Assembly: GCA_029945725.1 (NCBI GenBank)
Contig: JAQSDB010000008.1
Coordinates: 62,001-126,000 of the forward strand
DNA length: 64,000 nucleotides
Origin: a bacterium
Lineage (GTDB): Bacteria; Pseudomonadota; Gammaproteobacteria; Pseudomonadales; Moraxellaceae
Direction of reading: 5' to 3'
A program made the position numbers and the translations under genes. The number at the start of each line of letters is the position of its first letter. Positions within the stretch are counted from its first letter, which is position 1. The notes under the pieces are model-generated. The model was not told the DNA's origin, did not search any database, and saw only the letters and a program-made list of their open reading frames with translations. Shown in pieces: positions 50,533-60,332 of this stretch.

Positions 50533-50891
50533 GGGTGTGACCTCGCATAGTCTCGGGGCAGGAGAGCCCAACAGATCGTTTACGTCAGACAGTCACAGGC
50601 TTGCGAATCGTTGCGAAGCCCTGTCGGACGCAAAAGCGGCGGAATTATGCGGCAGATGACCAGTGCAACACAGCCATTTTGATGACTGATCATTCACCTG
50701 ACCTGCCAGATTTCTTCCTCCGCTTCGAGGCCCAGACTCAAGCGAAACCGCACGATTCACTATTCTACAAAAGATGGGCAAAGCGGTTTTTGTCCAAAAC
50801 AAAAGACCGGCAAATGCCGGTCTTTTGTTGCCGGTGCCACGAACGGCGCCGGGAGTCATATCAGAATTGCGCCGGCATGCGCTGGCTGCCC
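50533..50891. other. Intergenic region between the acyl-CoA dehydrogenase and the MpaB gene
   Basis: These 359 bases have no convincing gene. They contain the terminator at 50798-50829, a short A-rich stretch, and must carry the promoter of the dehydrogenase (reading left); no clear -35/-10 pair was found. Confidence 0.4.
50798..50829 (-). terminator. Terminator after the MpaB gene
   Basis: Two perfect 15-base arms, AACAAAAGACCGGCA and TGCCGGTCTTTTGTT, around 2 bases, 63 bases beyond the MpaB stop on the minus strand. Confidence 0.9.
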
Positions 50892-52139
50892 TCAGCGCGC
50901 CAGCGCCTTCACCGCCGTGAAGGTGGTGTCCGCCTTTTCGGTTTTGATGGCGATAGCCACGCCTTTTTCATGCAGCAGGCGGCCAAAACCAACGGCAAGG
51001 CGATTGGCACCCGGCAGGCGCCGGCGCAGTGTTTCCAGTGAATAAATCAGGGGCGTGGTCGAGAGCACGGCGGCCTTCCAGCCCAGCGATCTGGGCAAGC
51101 CCAGCGCATCGCCACTGCCATCGCCCATGACCAGACGGGTAAAGGCGCTGCGGTAATTCGTTTCAATCCGCGCGATGACTTTTTTCCAGGCCACGTCACC
51201 CGCCTGCTGCAGGGGCACGCCCGTGAGTGCCTTGCCCAGCGCACGGGTGTCCTCATCCGGCTCGCCGTGCAGCAGGTACTGCATCATCAGGGCACGCATG
51301 GAATCGGCTTCGTTGGCCGGCAGAATGCGCTCGTCGACACCGAGCAGGTAACCGGCATAACGCCACAGGTGCATGACCGCCTCGCGCTCCTCCTGCGAGA
51401 AACGGAAACCCATGATGCGCAGACCAACAAGAAACACCGAGGAAAACTCCAGAATGGTGGCCATGCTGTCGGACTGGTTGATCGGGTGCCCCCAGGCGGC
51501 CTCGTCCCAGCGCCCGGACTTGTTCAGCATCAGGCGCACCTGTGCATGCATCAGGCGCACGCGCACGGCGCTCTTGAAGCCTTCATTGAAACGCTGCATG
51601 CCGTCACGCGTGGTGACGTCGGTCCAGAATTTCCCCGTCTCCACCAGACGCCGTGGCGCCATGCGGTCAAGCTGACCGGTGAACACCAGCGGCTTGGCCG
51701 CCGCCGCCACCAGATAACCGCCCATCAGGGACACATTGCGCAGGGACAGCTCGGCAAACCAGCCGGTACGGCGAGTGACGTCACAGGCCAGGTTCATCTT
51801 GCCGCGATCCAGCCACACCGGCACTTCCTCGACCTGCCGGAACAATGCCGTCAGTGCCGGCGGGGCATCAGGCACCGAGGCCAGCCCGTGCTCCAGCGCC
51901 TGTTCCACCAGCTTGCGCCCCTGCCCGGCGGGAAACTCCTGATACATGGCGATGACGGCATCCGCCAGCGGATCCCCCAGATTCAGGTAATGCACATAGG
52001 ACTCAAGCTGCGCGGGTTCCGGCATGATGTCCGCCGAGTACAGCAGGCGGCTCAGCGCCCTCACCTTCCAGTTATTGCGGCTGGCCGGGTCCGGCAGGCG
52101 GGTGGGCCGGGAATGGGGGAAGCGGGCAGCAACGGTCAT
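50892..52139 (-). CDS. DUF2236/MpaB-type oxygenase-like protein
   Basis: This 415-residue soluble protein belongs to the MpaB/LcpK-like DUF2236 family, related to rubber oxygenase and latex-clearing proteins that hold heme b. Supporting segments are LYSADIMPEPAQLESYVHYL, RRTGWFAELSLRNVSLMGGY, HPINQSDSMATILEFSSVFL and RYAGYLLGVDERILPANEAD. No signal peptide was seen. I chose the ATG at 52139 with an AGG about 9 bases upstream; a GTG at 52148 is possible. The substrate is unknown. A dyad just upstream suggests a TetR-type regulator. Confidence 0.83.
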   Translation of the reverse strand: MTVAARFPHSRPTRLPDPASRNNWKVRALSRLLYSADIMPEPAQLESYVHYLNLGDPLADAVIAMYQEFPAGQGRKLVEQALEHGLASVPDAPPALTALFRQVEEVPVWLDRGKMNLACDVTRRTGWFAELSLRNVSLMGGYLVAAAAKPLVFTGQLDRMAPRRLVETGKFWTDVTTRDGMQRFNEGFKSAVRVRLMHAQVRLMLNKSGRWDEAAWGHPINQSDSMATILEFSSVFLVGLRIMGFRFSQEEREAVMHLWRYAGYLLGVDERILPANEADSMRALMMQYLLHGEPDEDTRALGKALTGVPLQQAGDVAWKKVIARIETNYRSAFTRLVMGDGSGDALGLPRSLGWKAAVLSTTPLIYSLETLRRRLPGANRLAVGFGRLLHEKGVAIAIKTEKADTTFTAVKALAR

Positions 52140-52149
52140 GACAGACACC

Positions 52150-52163
52150 TGACTAATGAGTCA
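52150..52163 (-). promoter_or_regulatory. TGACT-N4-AGTCA dyad upstream of the MpaB gene
   Basis: An exact inverted repeat TGACT-AATG-AGTCA lies 11 bases before the start. Its form matches many TetR-family operators. No TetR gene is in the window, so this is inference. Confidence 0.35.
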
Positions 52164-52251
52164 TGCGAGAATTGCACAGCCGGTTCCAGGCGGCAAGGCT
52201 GCCGGTCCCTCGCGCCGATCCAAAGTGAACGCCTGCCACCAATGACGCGAT

Positions 52252-52926
52252 TCACACCGGCAACTGCAGGAACTCCGCCCGTTGCGCCGCGCTGGCATCC
52301 GGCTGCCAGGACAGCACGCCCAGGCAAGGCGCCGGCAGCATGCTGTTCAGCGTGGCAATATTTTCATCCAGCGCCGCCATCTCCGGATCAATCACATTGG
52401 CCACCCAGCCTGCCAGGCGCAGGCCGTCGCGGACAATGGCTTCCACGGTGAGGACGGCGTGATTGATGCAGCCCAGACGCATACCCACCACCAGCACCAC
52501 CGGCAGGCCGAGTTCCTTTGGCAGGGCGGATAAAAGTTCGCGACTGCTGATCGGCACGCGCCAGCCACCCGCGCCCTCCACCAGCGCAAAATCCGCACGC
52601 CGCATCAGGCCGCCCCGGGTGAAGCCGGCCAGTTGCTGGATGGACAGGCGCCGCCCGGCTTCTGCCGCCGCCAGATGCGGCGACAGTGCAGCGGCAAGTG
52701 CCACCGGATTCACCTCGTCATACGACAGGGGCTCTGTCATCTCCGCCATCAGGGCCAGTGCATCGTCATTGCGCAAACCGTGCGCCGTTTGCTCGCAACC
52801 AGCGGCCAGTGGCTTCAGGGCCAGCGTCGTCAGGCCTTTGGCTTTTGCCGCAGCCAGCAACGCGCAACTCACCGTGGTTTTGCCGACACCGGTATCGGTA
52901 CCGGCAATGAAAAATGCCTTTGCCAT
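52252..52926 (-). CDS. bioD: Dethiobiotin synthetase
   Basis: This 224-residue enzyme makes dethiobiotin from DAPA, CO2 and ATP. The P-loop is GTDTGVGKTTVSCALL; PLAAGCEQ and EGAGGWRVPISS are family segments that bind substrate and Mg-ATP, and NAVLTVEAI-like residues (CINHAVLTVEAI) follow. Length is typical. It is the last gene of the biotin operon, 48 bases after bioC. GGAG precedes the ATG by about 7 bases. Confidence 0.96.
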   Translation of the reverse strand: MAKAFFIAGTDTGVGKTTVSCALLAAAKAKGLTTLALKPLAAGCEQTAHGLRNDDALALMAEMTEPLSYDEVNPVALAAALSPHLAAAEAGRRLSIQQLAGFTRGGLMRRADFALVEGAGGWRVPISSRELLSALPKELGLPVVLVVGMRLGCINHAVLTVEAIVRDGLRLAGWVANVIDPEMAALDENIATLNSMLPAPCLGVLSWQPDASAAQRAEFLQLPV

Positions 52927-52974
52927 TTCCTGACTCCAGAGCTGTGACGTGCAAAAAAATGACGGCGATTTTAT

Positions 52975-53733
52975 TCAGCCGAGTCTCGCGCTGACAAAAA
53001 TCACATCGTAATGCAGTGGCAAGCCTTGCGGCTGACGCTGCTCTTCAAGCGCCGCCTGCACCTGTTGCCACCATTGCTTGCCGCGCAAATGATTTTCACG
53101 CGGGACATCGGCGGTGTTGGCACCGATTGCTTTCAGCGCACCCAGCAATTCCCTTGCTGTCGGAAAATGCGCGACATAATCCTTTTGCACAAAATCACAG
53201 TCGGCAAAACCGGCCATCATCAATGCAACCGCCCAGTCCTGGGCGCTGGCAAATTCGTTGACATGCAGCAATCCGCTCGTGCGCAAAGCGGCCAGGCTGA
53301 GCGGCCCCGGCACGCTGAACAGCAAGCGGCCCTCCGGCTTCAATACCCGCGCAATTTCCATCGCCACGGCATCACGGGACTCACACCACTGCAGGGCAAA
53401 ATTACTGAAAGCCACATCAACGGATTGATCCGGCAAGGGAATCGCTTCCATGTCACCCGGCAGCGGCACGAGCCGTGCCGATGCCGGCAAGGCCTCAAGC
53501 ATCGCCGGCGCCATGTCCAGCGCCACCACCTTTTCCACGGCCGGATTGGCACTGACCAGGAGGGATTCACGGCCACGGCCACAGCCAATATCGAGAACCA
53601 CGCCGACCGGCGCCAGCGCCTCCAGCAGGGCATCGGCAATGGCCGCCTGCAAGTCGGCATGCGAGGCATAGCCTGCCGCCGCCTGCGAAAACCGTGCAGC
53701 AATTTCTTCTTTTCGCGTTGCAAAACGGCTCAT
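52975..53733 (-). CDS. bioC: Malonyl-ACP O-methyltransferase
   Basis: This 252-residue SAM-dependent enzyme methylates malonyl-ACP at the start of pimelate synthesis. Residues about 35-56 hold the SAM motif GVVLDIGCGRGRESL, followed by LDMAPAMLEALP and SFSNFALQWCESRD-like residues (AFSNFALQWCESRD), which are BioC signatures. It overlaps bioH by 4 bases (ATGA), and bioD follows. Confidence 0.95.
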   Translation of the reverse strand: MSRFATRKEEIAARFSQAAAGYASHADLQAAIADALLEALAPVGVVLDIGCGRGRESLLVSANPAVEKVVALDMAPAMLEALPASARLVPLPGDMEAIPLPDQSVDVAFSNFALQWCESRDAVAMEIARVLKPEGRLLFSVPGPLSLAALRTSGLLHVNEFASAQDWAVALMMAGFADCDFVQKDYVAHFPTARELLGALKAIGANTADVPRENHLRGKQWWQQVQAALEEQRQPQGLPLHYDVIFVSARLG

Positions 53734-54566
53734 GCCGCACTCCCCTCAAGCAAGCCTTGTTGCCGGCAGAACTGCAGCAGGGCATCGCGACAGACCTGCG
53801 GATGCGAGACAAAAGGCAGATGCGCCGCGCCGTCGACCACCGTCACGTTCACCGCAGGATTCAGCACCTGCAGCGCCCCGGCCACAGCGACCGGAATCAG
53901 GCTGTCTTTTTCACCCAGAATGACTTGCACCGGCATGGCAAGCCGGCGCAGGGCCTCGCGAAGGTCGAGACAAGCCAGTTGTTGCAAACCCTCGCCGAGT
54001 GTTTTGTCAGAAGGCATTTTTTCTGCTGCCAGCACAGCCTGCAAAAAACGGATATCGGCTTTCATGCTGACACTGCCCTTGCACTGCAGCGCCAGAAAAC
54101 GCGCCAGCGTCGCCTGCGGATGTTCCTGCAGGGCGTCACAAAAGCCACCAAACACAGACGCCGGCATCGCCGTCAGCCAGTCCTCACGCTGCACAAAACA
54201 GGGCGTCGCCGCCAGCAGGCACAGCGCCCGGACACGCTGCGGATAAAGCATCGCCATTTCCAGCGCCAGCAGTCCGCCCAGTGACCAGCCCAGCCAGAGG
54301 GCCGGCGCCGGCACCAGCGCCGGCAGCGCGTGCAAAAAACCATCAGGGGAAATATCTGCCGCCGTTTTGCCAAAACCCGGCAAATCAATCACCGTCACCT
54401 GAAAGTACGGCGCCAGCAAGGGCAGAAAGTTTTCCCAGACGCCGGAATGCATGCCCCAGCCGTGCAGCAGCACCAGATGCGGCGCTGCTGCGGAAGCACC
54501 GCGCAGCGCAGAAGAGCAGACGAAGTGCTGGTGAAAAATATCCGGGGATTTAATTACCGGGCTCAC
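53730..54566 (-). CDS. bioH: Pimeloyl-ACP methyl ester carboxylesterase
   Basis: This is an alpha/beta hydrolase of about 278 residues that cleaves the methyl ester of pimeloyl-ACP. It has [19 protein letters not shown], the nucleophile elbow [10 protein letters not shown], and GEKDSLIP with [12 protein letters not shown] for the rest of the triad. The GTG at 54566 overlaps the bioF stop by 4 bases (GTGA); a TTG at 54584 is less likely. It lies between bioF and bioC, the pseudomonad order. Confidence 0.93.
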   Translation of the reverse strand: MSPVIKSPDIFHQHFVCSSALRGASAAAPHLVLLHGWGMHSGVWENFLPLLAPYFQVTVIDLPGFGKTAADISPDGFLHALPALVPAPALWLGWSLGGLLALEMAMLYPQRVRALCLLAATPCFVQREDWLTAMPASVFGGFCDALQEHPQATLARFLALQCKGSVSMKADIRFLQAVLAAEKMPSDKTLGEGLQQLACLDLREALRRLAMPVQVILGEKDSLIPVAVAGALQVLNPAVNVTVVDGAAHLPFVSHPQVCRDALLQFCRQQGLLEGSAA

Positions 54567-55726
54567 GCCAGCAGTCCACGGCAATCCGCCAGGGCCTGCA
54601 GCAGGCCATCCACATCCGCCCTTTCATGTGCCGCCGAGAAAGTCACCCGCAAACGCGCGGAACCTGCCGGCACCGTGGGCGGACGAATTGCCCCCACCAG
54701 AAAACCTTTCGCTTCCAGCGCCGCACTCCAGGCCAGCGCTTTCTGGTTGCTGCCAAGCAGGACGGGTTGTATCGGCGTATCGCTTGGCAGCAAGGCCAGA
54801 CCAAGACTGAGGGCCTCGTGGCGAAAGTGCGCAACCAGGCTGGCGAGCTTTTCACGGCGCTGCGGTTCATCACGCAGCAGTTTCAGGCTGGCACGACTCG
54901 CCGCCGCCACTGCCGGCGGCAAGGCCGTGGTGAAAATATAGGAGCGCGCGCTATTGATCAGATACTCGATCAATGCGGCATCACCGGCGACAAAGGCCCC
55001 GAAGGTGCCAAAGCCCTTGCCCAGCGTCCCCACCAGCACCGGCAGTTGCGCGGCCGGCAGGGAGAAATGCTCGGCGACACCGCCGCCCTGCGCGCCCAGC
55101 ACGCCAAAACCGTGGGCATCATCCACCATCAGCCAGGCATCATGTTGCTGCGCCAGCTGCGCCAGTTCGGGCAGGGGCGCAACATCGCCATCCATGCTGA
55201 ACACGCCGTCGGTGACGATGAGTTTTTTAGCGGCCGTGGATTTTTCCAGCAGCGTGCGCAAGTGCGCGACATCGCCATGGTGATAACGCTGGAAGTGCGC
55301 GCCACTGGCAAGGCCGCCGTCAATCAGCGAAGCGTGATTGAGACGGTCCTCGAAGACCGCATCGCCGCGACTGAGCAGGGCCTGCACAATACCGGTATTG
55401 GCCATGTAGCCGGTGGAAAACAGCAGCACACGTTCGCGCCCGGTGAATTCGGCCAGCTCTGCTTCCAGGGCATGGTGTTCGGCGGAATGTCCGCAGACAA
55501 GATGGGAGGCACCACTGCCCACACCGTATTTTGCCGCGGCCTGCTGAAAGGCCGCCACGACATCAGGATGGCTGGCGAGACCGAGATAATCATTGCTGCA
55601 GAAATTGAACAGCTCGCGGCCATCAACACGGACACGGGTGCCTTGCGCCGACTCCAGTGTGCGGCGCTGGCGATAAAGGCCGTCGGCTTTTTTTTGCTGA
55701 AGTTCGGCAGCGAGATTAAAAGGCAT
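54563..55726 (-). CDS. bioF: 8-amino-7-oxononanoate synthase
   Basis: This 387-residue PLP enzyme condenses pimeloyl-ACP with alanine. Signature segments are [42 protein letters not shown] and [15 protein letters not shown] with the PLP lysine. I chose the ATG at 55726 (MPFNLAAEL); the upstream frame runs into the REP pair and is clearly not coding. The ribosome site is weak. Confidence 0.96.
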   Translation of the reverse strand: MPFNLAAELQQKKADGLYRQRRTLESAQGTRVRVDGRELFNFCSNDYLGLASHPDVVAAFQQAAAKYGVGSGASHLVCGHSAEHHALEAELAEFTGRERVLLFSTGYMANTGIVQALLSRGDAVFEDRLNHASLIDGGLASGAHFQRYHHGDVAHLRTLLEKSTAAKKLIVTDGVFSMDGDVAPLPELAQLAQQHDAWLMVDDAHGFGVLGAQGGGVAEHFSLPAAQLPVLVGTLGKGFGTFGAFVAGDAALIEYLINSARSYIFTTALPPAVAAASRASLKLLRDEPQRREKLASLVAHFRHEALSLGLALLPSDTPIQPVLLGSNQKALAWSAALEAKGFLVGAIRPPTVPAGSARLRVTFSAAHERADVDGLLQALADCRGLLA

Positions 55727-55763
55727 GGGGATGAGCGCTTTTTGTCCCGGAGGGACTTCCGTT

Positions 55764-55839
55764 GTTCGCAGGAGCGGCTTCAGCCGCGAACCAGAAATTG
55801 CAGTAAACAATGTTCGCGGCTGAAGCCGCTCCTGCGAAC
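55764..55839. repeat. REP-type inverted repeat pair between bioB and bioF
   Basis: Two perfect 28-base copies in opposite orientation (55764-55791 and 55812-55839), 20 bases apart. Each has the inner palindrome GCGGCTTCAGCCGC and ends GTTCGC/GCGAAC. This matches the Pseudomonas-type REP element and is the only one in the window. The transcript could fold into a very stable structure within the bio operon. Confidence 0.85.
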
Positions 55840-55856
55840 ACACACGAAACGCAAAA

Positions 55857-56945
55857 TCAGTTCACGGTTTCGCGCGGGGCCATGGCATCACGCGCCAGCG
55901 TGCCCATCTGCTGCTGGCGCAGTGACTGCGCGATGGCTTCTTCGCGCGATTCATCCGACACATCCTGCGTGCTTTGCGTATTGATACCGAGGCGCTGGAA
56001 CAGCTTGCGGTCATCCGCCGCTTCCGGATTCGCCGTGGTCAGCAGCTTTTCGCCGTAGAAAATCGAGTTGGCGCCGGCCATGAAGCACAGTGCCTGCATT
56101 TCATCGTTCATGGTTTCGCGACCGGCCGAGAGACGCACGTAGGACTGCGGCATCAGCAGGCGGGCAATGGCAACGGTGCGCACAAACTCAAACGGATCCA
56201 GGTCATCGACTTCGCCGAGCGGCGTGCCTTCAATCTTTACCAGCATGTTGATGGGCACCGATTCCGGATGCGCCGGCAGGTTGGCCAGCTGCATGAGCAG
56301 ACCGATGCGGTCTTCGCGCGCCTCGCCCAGACCGACGATGCCGCCGCAGCAGACCTTGATGCCGGCTTCACGCACATGGCCCAGCGTATCCAGACGATCC
56401 GCATAGGTGCGGGTGGTGATGATCTTGCCGTAGTGCTCGGGCGAGGTATCGAGATTGTGGTTGTAGTAATCCAGGCCGGCTTCGGCGAGCTGCTGTGCCT
56501 GCTCGCCCGAAAGCATGCCGAGGGTCATGCAGGTTTCCAGACCCAGTTCCTTCACCTGCTTCACCATTTCCAGCACATAAGGCATGTCTTTTTCGCGCGG
56601 CGAACGCCATGCGGCGCCCATGCAGAAGCGGCTGGCGCCCTTGTCCTTGGCGTTCTGCGCCTCTTCCACCACTTTCTGGATGGCGAGCAGTTTTTCCTTG
56701 TCGAGGCCGGTGTCGTAATGGCCGGACTGCGAACAGTATTTGCAGTCTTCCGGGCAGGCGCCGGTCTTGATGGACAGCAGCGTACTGACCTGCACGGTGT
56801 TGGGCTCAAAGTTGGCCCGGTGCACGGTCTGGGCACGGAACAGGAGATCCATGAAAGGCAGTTCGAACAACGCACGAACCTCGTTGCGGCTCCAGTTGTT
56901 TCTGAGGGCCTCGTTGCGAAGGGCATCATGGTGAAGTGCAGTCAT
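55857..56945 (-). CDS. bioB: Biotin synthase
   Basis: This 362-residue radical-SAM enzyme inserts sulfur into dethiobiotin. The cluster motif [11 protein letters not shown] (CxxxCxxC) is intact; [33 protein letters not shown] and [10 protein letters not shown] are family segments that include the second-cluster cysteines. The C-terminus has about 40 extra residues. AGGAAG lies before the ATG. It leads the bio operon and is divergent from comF. Confidence 0.97.
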   Translation of the reverse strand: MTALHHDALRNEALRNNWSRNEVRALFELPFMDLLFRAQTVHRANFEPNTVQVSTLLSIKTGACPEDCKYCSQSGHYDTGLDKEKLLAIQKVVEEAQNAKDKGASRFCMGAAWRSPREKDMPYVLEMVKQVKELGLETCMTLGMLSGEQAQQLAEAGLDYYNHNLDTSPEHYGKIITTRTYADRLDTLGHVREAGIKVCCGGIVGLGEAREDRIGLLMQLANLPAHPESVPINMLVKIEGTPLGEVDDLDPFEFVRTVAIARLLMPQSYVRLSAGRETMNDEMQALCFMAGANSIFYGEKLLTTANPEAADDRKLFQRLGINTQSTQDVSDESREEAIAQSLRQQQMGTLARDAMAPRETVN

Positions 56946-57020
56946 GGGGACTTCCTGTTGCTTGAGGCTGGCCTGGGCCGGAACAGCCGGTTATGGTCGG
57001 CACAGCCGTGGTACGGGTGG

Positions 57021-57061
57021 TGTAATACCGCGTACTTTACAGGGGCAGGATGCCCCGTCAA
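57021..57061 (-). promoter_or_regulatory. bioB promoter overlapped by a dyad
   Basis: On the minus strand TTGACG (57056-57061) and TAAAGT (57034-57039) lie 16 bases apart. A dyad TGTAA-N11-TTACA (57021-57041) covers the -10. It could be the operator for biotin repression. It does not match the BirA spacing I know (TTGTAAACC-N14/15-GGTTTACAA). Confidence 0.5.
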
Positions 57062-57076
57062 CCCGCAGGGACGATC

Positions 57077-57808
57077 ATGGTTAACAGCCGCCCGGGCTTT
57101 CGCCCCCTCATTCCGCGCCTGCCGGCGTCCTGGCACAGCTGCCTGCTGTGCGAAAACCCGGCGCAAGGCACTGCCCTGTGCCAGGGCTGCCTGGGTGACC
57201 TGCCGTGGAATACCGGCAGTTGCGAGCGTTGCGCCCTGCCGCTGGCATCGGGCCAGAACCTCTGCGCGGCCTGCCTGCAACAGTCTCCGGCGCAGATCCT
57301 GACGCTGGCGCCACTGCGTTACGAGTTTCCTGTCGACCATCTGGTGGCCGGACTCAAATACCACGGCGCCCTGGCGCATGCGCCGCTGCTGGGGGAACTG
57401 CTGCGCCGGCAGCTGGCGGACCGGAACCATCCCGCTCCCGACCTGCTCCTGCCCGTCCCCCTGCATGAAAAGCGGCTGGCCGAGCGCGGCTACAACCAGG
57501 CACTGGAAATTGCACGCCCGCTCGCACGGCACTTCGGGCTCGGACTGGAAACGCAGCTGCTGCAACGCTGCAAGGCCACCTTGCCGCAAATGCAGCTGGA
57601 CGCGGCCGCCCGCAGCCGCAATCCGCACGGCGCCTTTACCGTAAATGCAAAGCGCCTGCAGCTTCTCCGCGCCAGCGGCCGCACCGATCGTGTCGCCGTG
57701 ATTGATGACGTGATGACAACGGGCGCCACGCTCGCCGAAATCACCGGCCAGCTCCTGCACGCCGGCATTGCCCATGTCGAACTCTGGGTGGTCGCACGCA
57801 CGCCCTGA
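57077..57808 (+). CDS. comF: ComF family protein (phosphoribosyltransferase fold)
   Basis: This 243-residue protein has the ComF architecture: four cysteine pairs near the N-terminus (CLLCENP, LCQGC, CERC, CAAC) that form a zinc site, and a C-terminal phosphoribosyltransferase domain with the PRPP motif VIDDVMTTGATLAEI. ComF proteins take part in DNA uptake in competent bacteria, though many relatives have no known role. I chose the ATG at 57077 with AGGGA 5 bases before; another at 57050 is possible. It is divergent from bioB. Confidence 0.9.
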   Translation: MVNSRPGFRPLIPRLPASWHSCLLCENPAQGTALCQGCLGDLPWNTGSCERCALPLASGQNLCAACLQQSPAQILTLAPLRYEFPVDHLVAGLKYHGALAHAPLLGELLRRQLADRNHPAPDLLLPVPLHEKRLAERGYNQALEIARPLARHFGLGLETQLLQRCKATLPQMQLDAAARSRNPHGAFTVNAKRLQLLRASGRTDRVAVIDDVMTTGATLAEITGQLLHAGIAHVELWVVARTP

Positions 57809-57993
57809 GGCGCGCCCCGCCACCGGCGTTTTGCACACAACCACGCTGGCCGCCAGCAGCCTCACGTTGCTAGAATGGCCGCGCTTCCCGCAACTTTGCT
57901 CCGCGTGAGCAGGACTTCTCGCCTATCGATCCCACATCGCTGCCGCCTCCTTCGCGAATCCGAAGGCCGCGCCACCGTTGAGAGTAATGCCCC

Positions 57994-58944
57994 ATGTTGA
58001 TGGCTTTCACACTGAACAAGGGACTGCTTGAGCAAGTCGCCATCAATGCGGCATCCGACCTCGGCACCGGGGTCATCTGGGTGGACGCCATTGCCCCCAC
58101 TGAAGAAGAACGCGAATGGCTGCGCCAGGCTTACAGCCAGGAGCTGCCCAGCATTGATGACATCTACGAAATCGAAGCCACCTCGCGTTTCTACGAGAAT
58201 GATTTCGGCCTGCATATCTGCTCCTATTTCCTGAATTATGCCGACGAGAACTCGGAAAACATTTCCGCCGCCTTCGTCTTCAATGGCGAACGCCTGTTTA
58301 CCCTGCGCGATGAGGAGCTGGCCGCCTTCCGCCTGTTCCGCCTGCGCGCGCGCAAGGGACTGATCACGCTGACCAACTCCAAATCCATCATGCTCGGACT
58401 GTTCGAGACCAAGGTGGAAAACCTGGCCGACATCGTCGAGCGCATCGCGGCCGATCTGGAAAAAACCAGCCGCCAGGTGCTGGGCAACGCCGAACAGGAC
58501 GACATGGAATCCGTGCTGACCATGCTGGCGCGGCAGGAAGACACCAACGGCAAGGTGCGCATTTCCATGATGGATTTGCAGCGCATGCTGTACCTGCTGC
58601 TGCGCTCCGGCATTCTCAATGCCGAGCAGAGCGAACGCCTGCGCGACATCATCCGTGACTCCGAGTCACTGATTGCCAGCACCTCGTTTCTTTTCGACAA
58701 GATCAAGTTCCTGCTCGACACCACACTGGGTTTCATCAACGTCAACCAGAACAAGATCATCAAGATTTTCTCCGTTGCCAGCGTTGCCTTCCTGCCTCCC
58801 ACCATGATCGCCAGCGTCTACGGCATGAACTTCGACCTGATGCCGGAGCTGCACTGGCATCTGGGCTATCCCTGGGCCCTGCTGCTGATGCTGGCCTCGG
58901 CGCTGGCGCCCTATTACTGGTTCAGGAAAAAGAAATGGCTGTGA
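57994..58944 (+). CDS. CorA family divalent-cation transporter
   Basis: This 316-residue protein carries the CorA signature YGMNF in the first of two C-terminal transmembrane helices (about 256-277 and 287-307). The long N-terminal soluble domain precedes helices rich in Glu and Arg. It should form a pentamer and import Mg2+ or Co2+. The loop after GMN reads DLMPELHWHLGY, which has the acidic residue expected at the pore mouth. It lies downstream of comF by 185 bases and has a strong terminator. Confidence 0.94.
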   Translation: MLMAFTLNKGLLEQVAINAASDLGTGVIWVDAIAPTEEEREWLRQAYSQELPSIDDIYEIEATSRFYENDFGLHICSYFLNYADENSENISAAFVFNGERLFTLRDEELAAFRLFRLRARKGLITLTNSKSIMLGLFETKVENLADIVERIAADLEKTSRQVLGNAEQDDMESVLTMLARQEDTNGKVRISMMDLQRMLYLLLRSGILNAEQSERLRDIIRDSESLIASTSFLFDKIKFLLDTTLGFINVNQNKIIKIFSVASVAFLPPTMIASVYGMNFDLMPELHWHLGYPWALLLMLASALAPYYWFRKKKWL

Positions 58945-58960
58945 GCCTGTCAGCCATAAA

Positions 58961-58984
58961 AAAAGCCGGCTGCTGCCGGCTTTT
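58961..58984 (+). terminator. Terminator after corA
   Basis: AAAAGCCGGC pairs perfectly with GCCGGCTTTT around TGCT. A runs precede and T4 follows; bidirectional between convergent corA and the ABC ATPase. Confidence 0.9.
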
Positions 58985-59021
58985 GTGCCTGTGCGAAAAT
59001 CACCGCATGCGCTAAGCGTTG

Positions 59022-60326
59022 CTACTCTTCCTCTTTCTCCGGCAGGGTCAGCCTGCCCGTGTGGAAATCGTACTCGTAGATTTCACCGTAACGTCCCCAC
59101 TCAACGGCCACCTCGAGTACACGCCCGGCTTCATCCGCTTCGAGAGACTCCTTGAGCAGTTCGAGAAAAGGCTTCTCTGACAAGGCACCGGTGACATCAC
59201 TCTCAAGGCTGTGACGGATATGCGCCGCCAGCGGCACACAGGCCAGCAGTTGCTCGCCGAATATGGCCTTTTTCACACTCTGGCTGGCCTCGACATAACG
59301 ACGCCCGAGCGGGGTAAGGGAAATATCCCCCTTGTCGAGAAATGCCAGGCCCAGCAAGGCGAGCGCCTCGTAAGCCGGAAACAGTTCCTCGTCCGGCAAC
59401 TCGGTTTCCTCGGACAATTGCGGCAGGTCGGCGCGGCCATCGAACTGCTCGTCGGCCAGCAGGTCAAGCACGCCCTCGATACGACTGATATCGGTTTCAG
59501 GCAGGCGATAGGCAATGGGAATGGCCGCTGCCACACCGACCACCACTTCCTGCACCGCACGCATCGTCATCAGCGCGTACACCTCGTCAATCAGTGCGCG
59601 GACTTCCTGCGAATCGACATTGCGCGGACGCGGCAGGTCAACCCTGACTTCACAGCGCACCCGTCCCGGATCACTGGAAAGAAAAAGGATGCGATCCGCC
59701 ATCATCACGGCCTCTTCAATGTTGTGCGACACGATCAGGATGCCTTTGGTGGGAATCAGTTGCCCGTCCCACAGCTCCAGCATGTCATCGCGCAGGGTTT
59801 CACCCGTCAGCACATCGAGTGCCGAAAAGGCTTCATCCATCAACAGCACATCGGGATTGGTCACCAGCGCACGCGCAATACCCACGCGCTGCTTCATGCC
59901 GCCGGAAAGTTCGCGCGGCAGGGCGCCACCAAAACCGGAAAGGCCGATCAGCTCCAGCACCGCGTCGGCGCGTTTTTCCCGCTCGGCGATGGGCACCCCT
60001 TGCGCCTCAAGACCCAGCTCAACGTTTTGCTGCACGGTCAGCCACGGAAACAGGGCGAACGACTGGAAAACCATCGCAATGCCGGCCGCCGGGCCGTATA
60101 TCGGGTTGCCGCGATAGCGGATATTGCCGCTGTCGGCGGGAATCAATCCCGCCATGATGCGCAGCAGGGTTGATTTGCCTGAACCGGATTTACCCAGCAG
60201 GGCAACGATCTCACCGTCGTGCAGGCGGAAGTCGACATTGTCCAGCACCATGCGCGCCGTGCCGTCGCTCAGGCGAAAGGATTTGGCGACACCATCCAGC
60301 TGAATCAGTACGTTCTGGCTCATCAC
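59022..60326 (-). CDS. ABC transporter ATPase, nitrate/sulfonate type with C-terminal AAA-associated domain
   Basis: This 434-residue ATPase has a Walker A GKSGSGKST, signature LSGGMKQRVGIARAL, Walker B VLLMDEAFSALD and switch HNIEEAV. These are typical of the NitT/TauT group. From about residue 285 a second domain of about 145 residues follows (YRLPETDISRIEGVLDLLAD onward), matching the AAA-associated C-terminal domain (PF09821-like) found in some importers. It has a predicted winged-helix or regulatory role. The gene begins 6 bases after the permease on the same strand. Confidence 0.9.
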   Translation of the reverse strand: MMSQNVLIQLDGVAKSFRLSDGTARMVLDNVDFRLHDGEIVALLGKSGSGKSTLLRIMAGLIPADSGNIRYRGNPIYGPAAGIAMVFQSFALFPWLTVQQNVELGLEAQGVPIAEREKRADAVLELIGLSGFGGALPRELSGGMKQRVGIARALVTNPDVLLMDEAFSALDVLTGETLRDDMLELWDGQLIPTKGILIVSHNIEEAVMMADRILFLSSDPGRVRCEVRVDLPRPRNVDSQEVRALIDEVYALMTMRAVQEVVVGVAAAIPIAYRLPETDISRIEGVLDLLADEQFDGRADLPQLSEETELPDEELFPAYEALALLGLAFLDKGDISLTPLGRRYVEASQSVKKAIFGEQLLACVPLAAHIRHSLESDVTGALSEKPFLELLKESLEADEAGRVLEVAVEWGRYGEIYEYDFHTGRLTLPEKEEE

Positions 60327-60332
60327 ACTTCC

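Noticed and set aside
57021-57041. Canonical BirA box before bioB
   Set aside because: The arms are only 5 bases and the spacing differs from the BirA consensus, so I list it only as an unexplained dyad.
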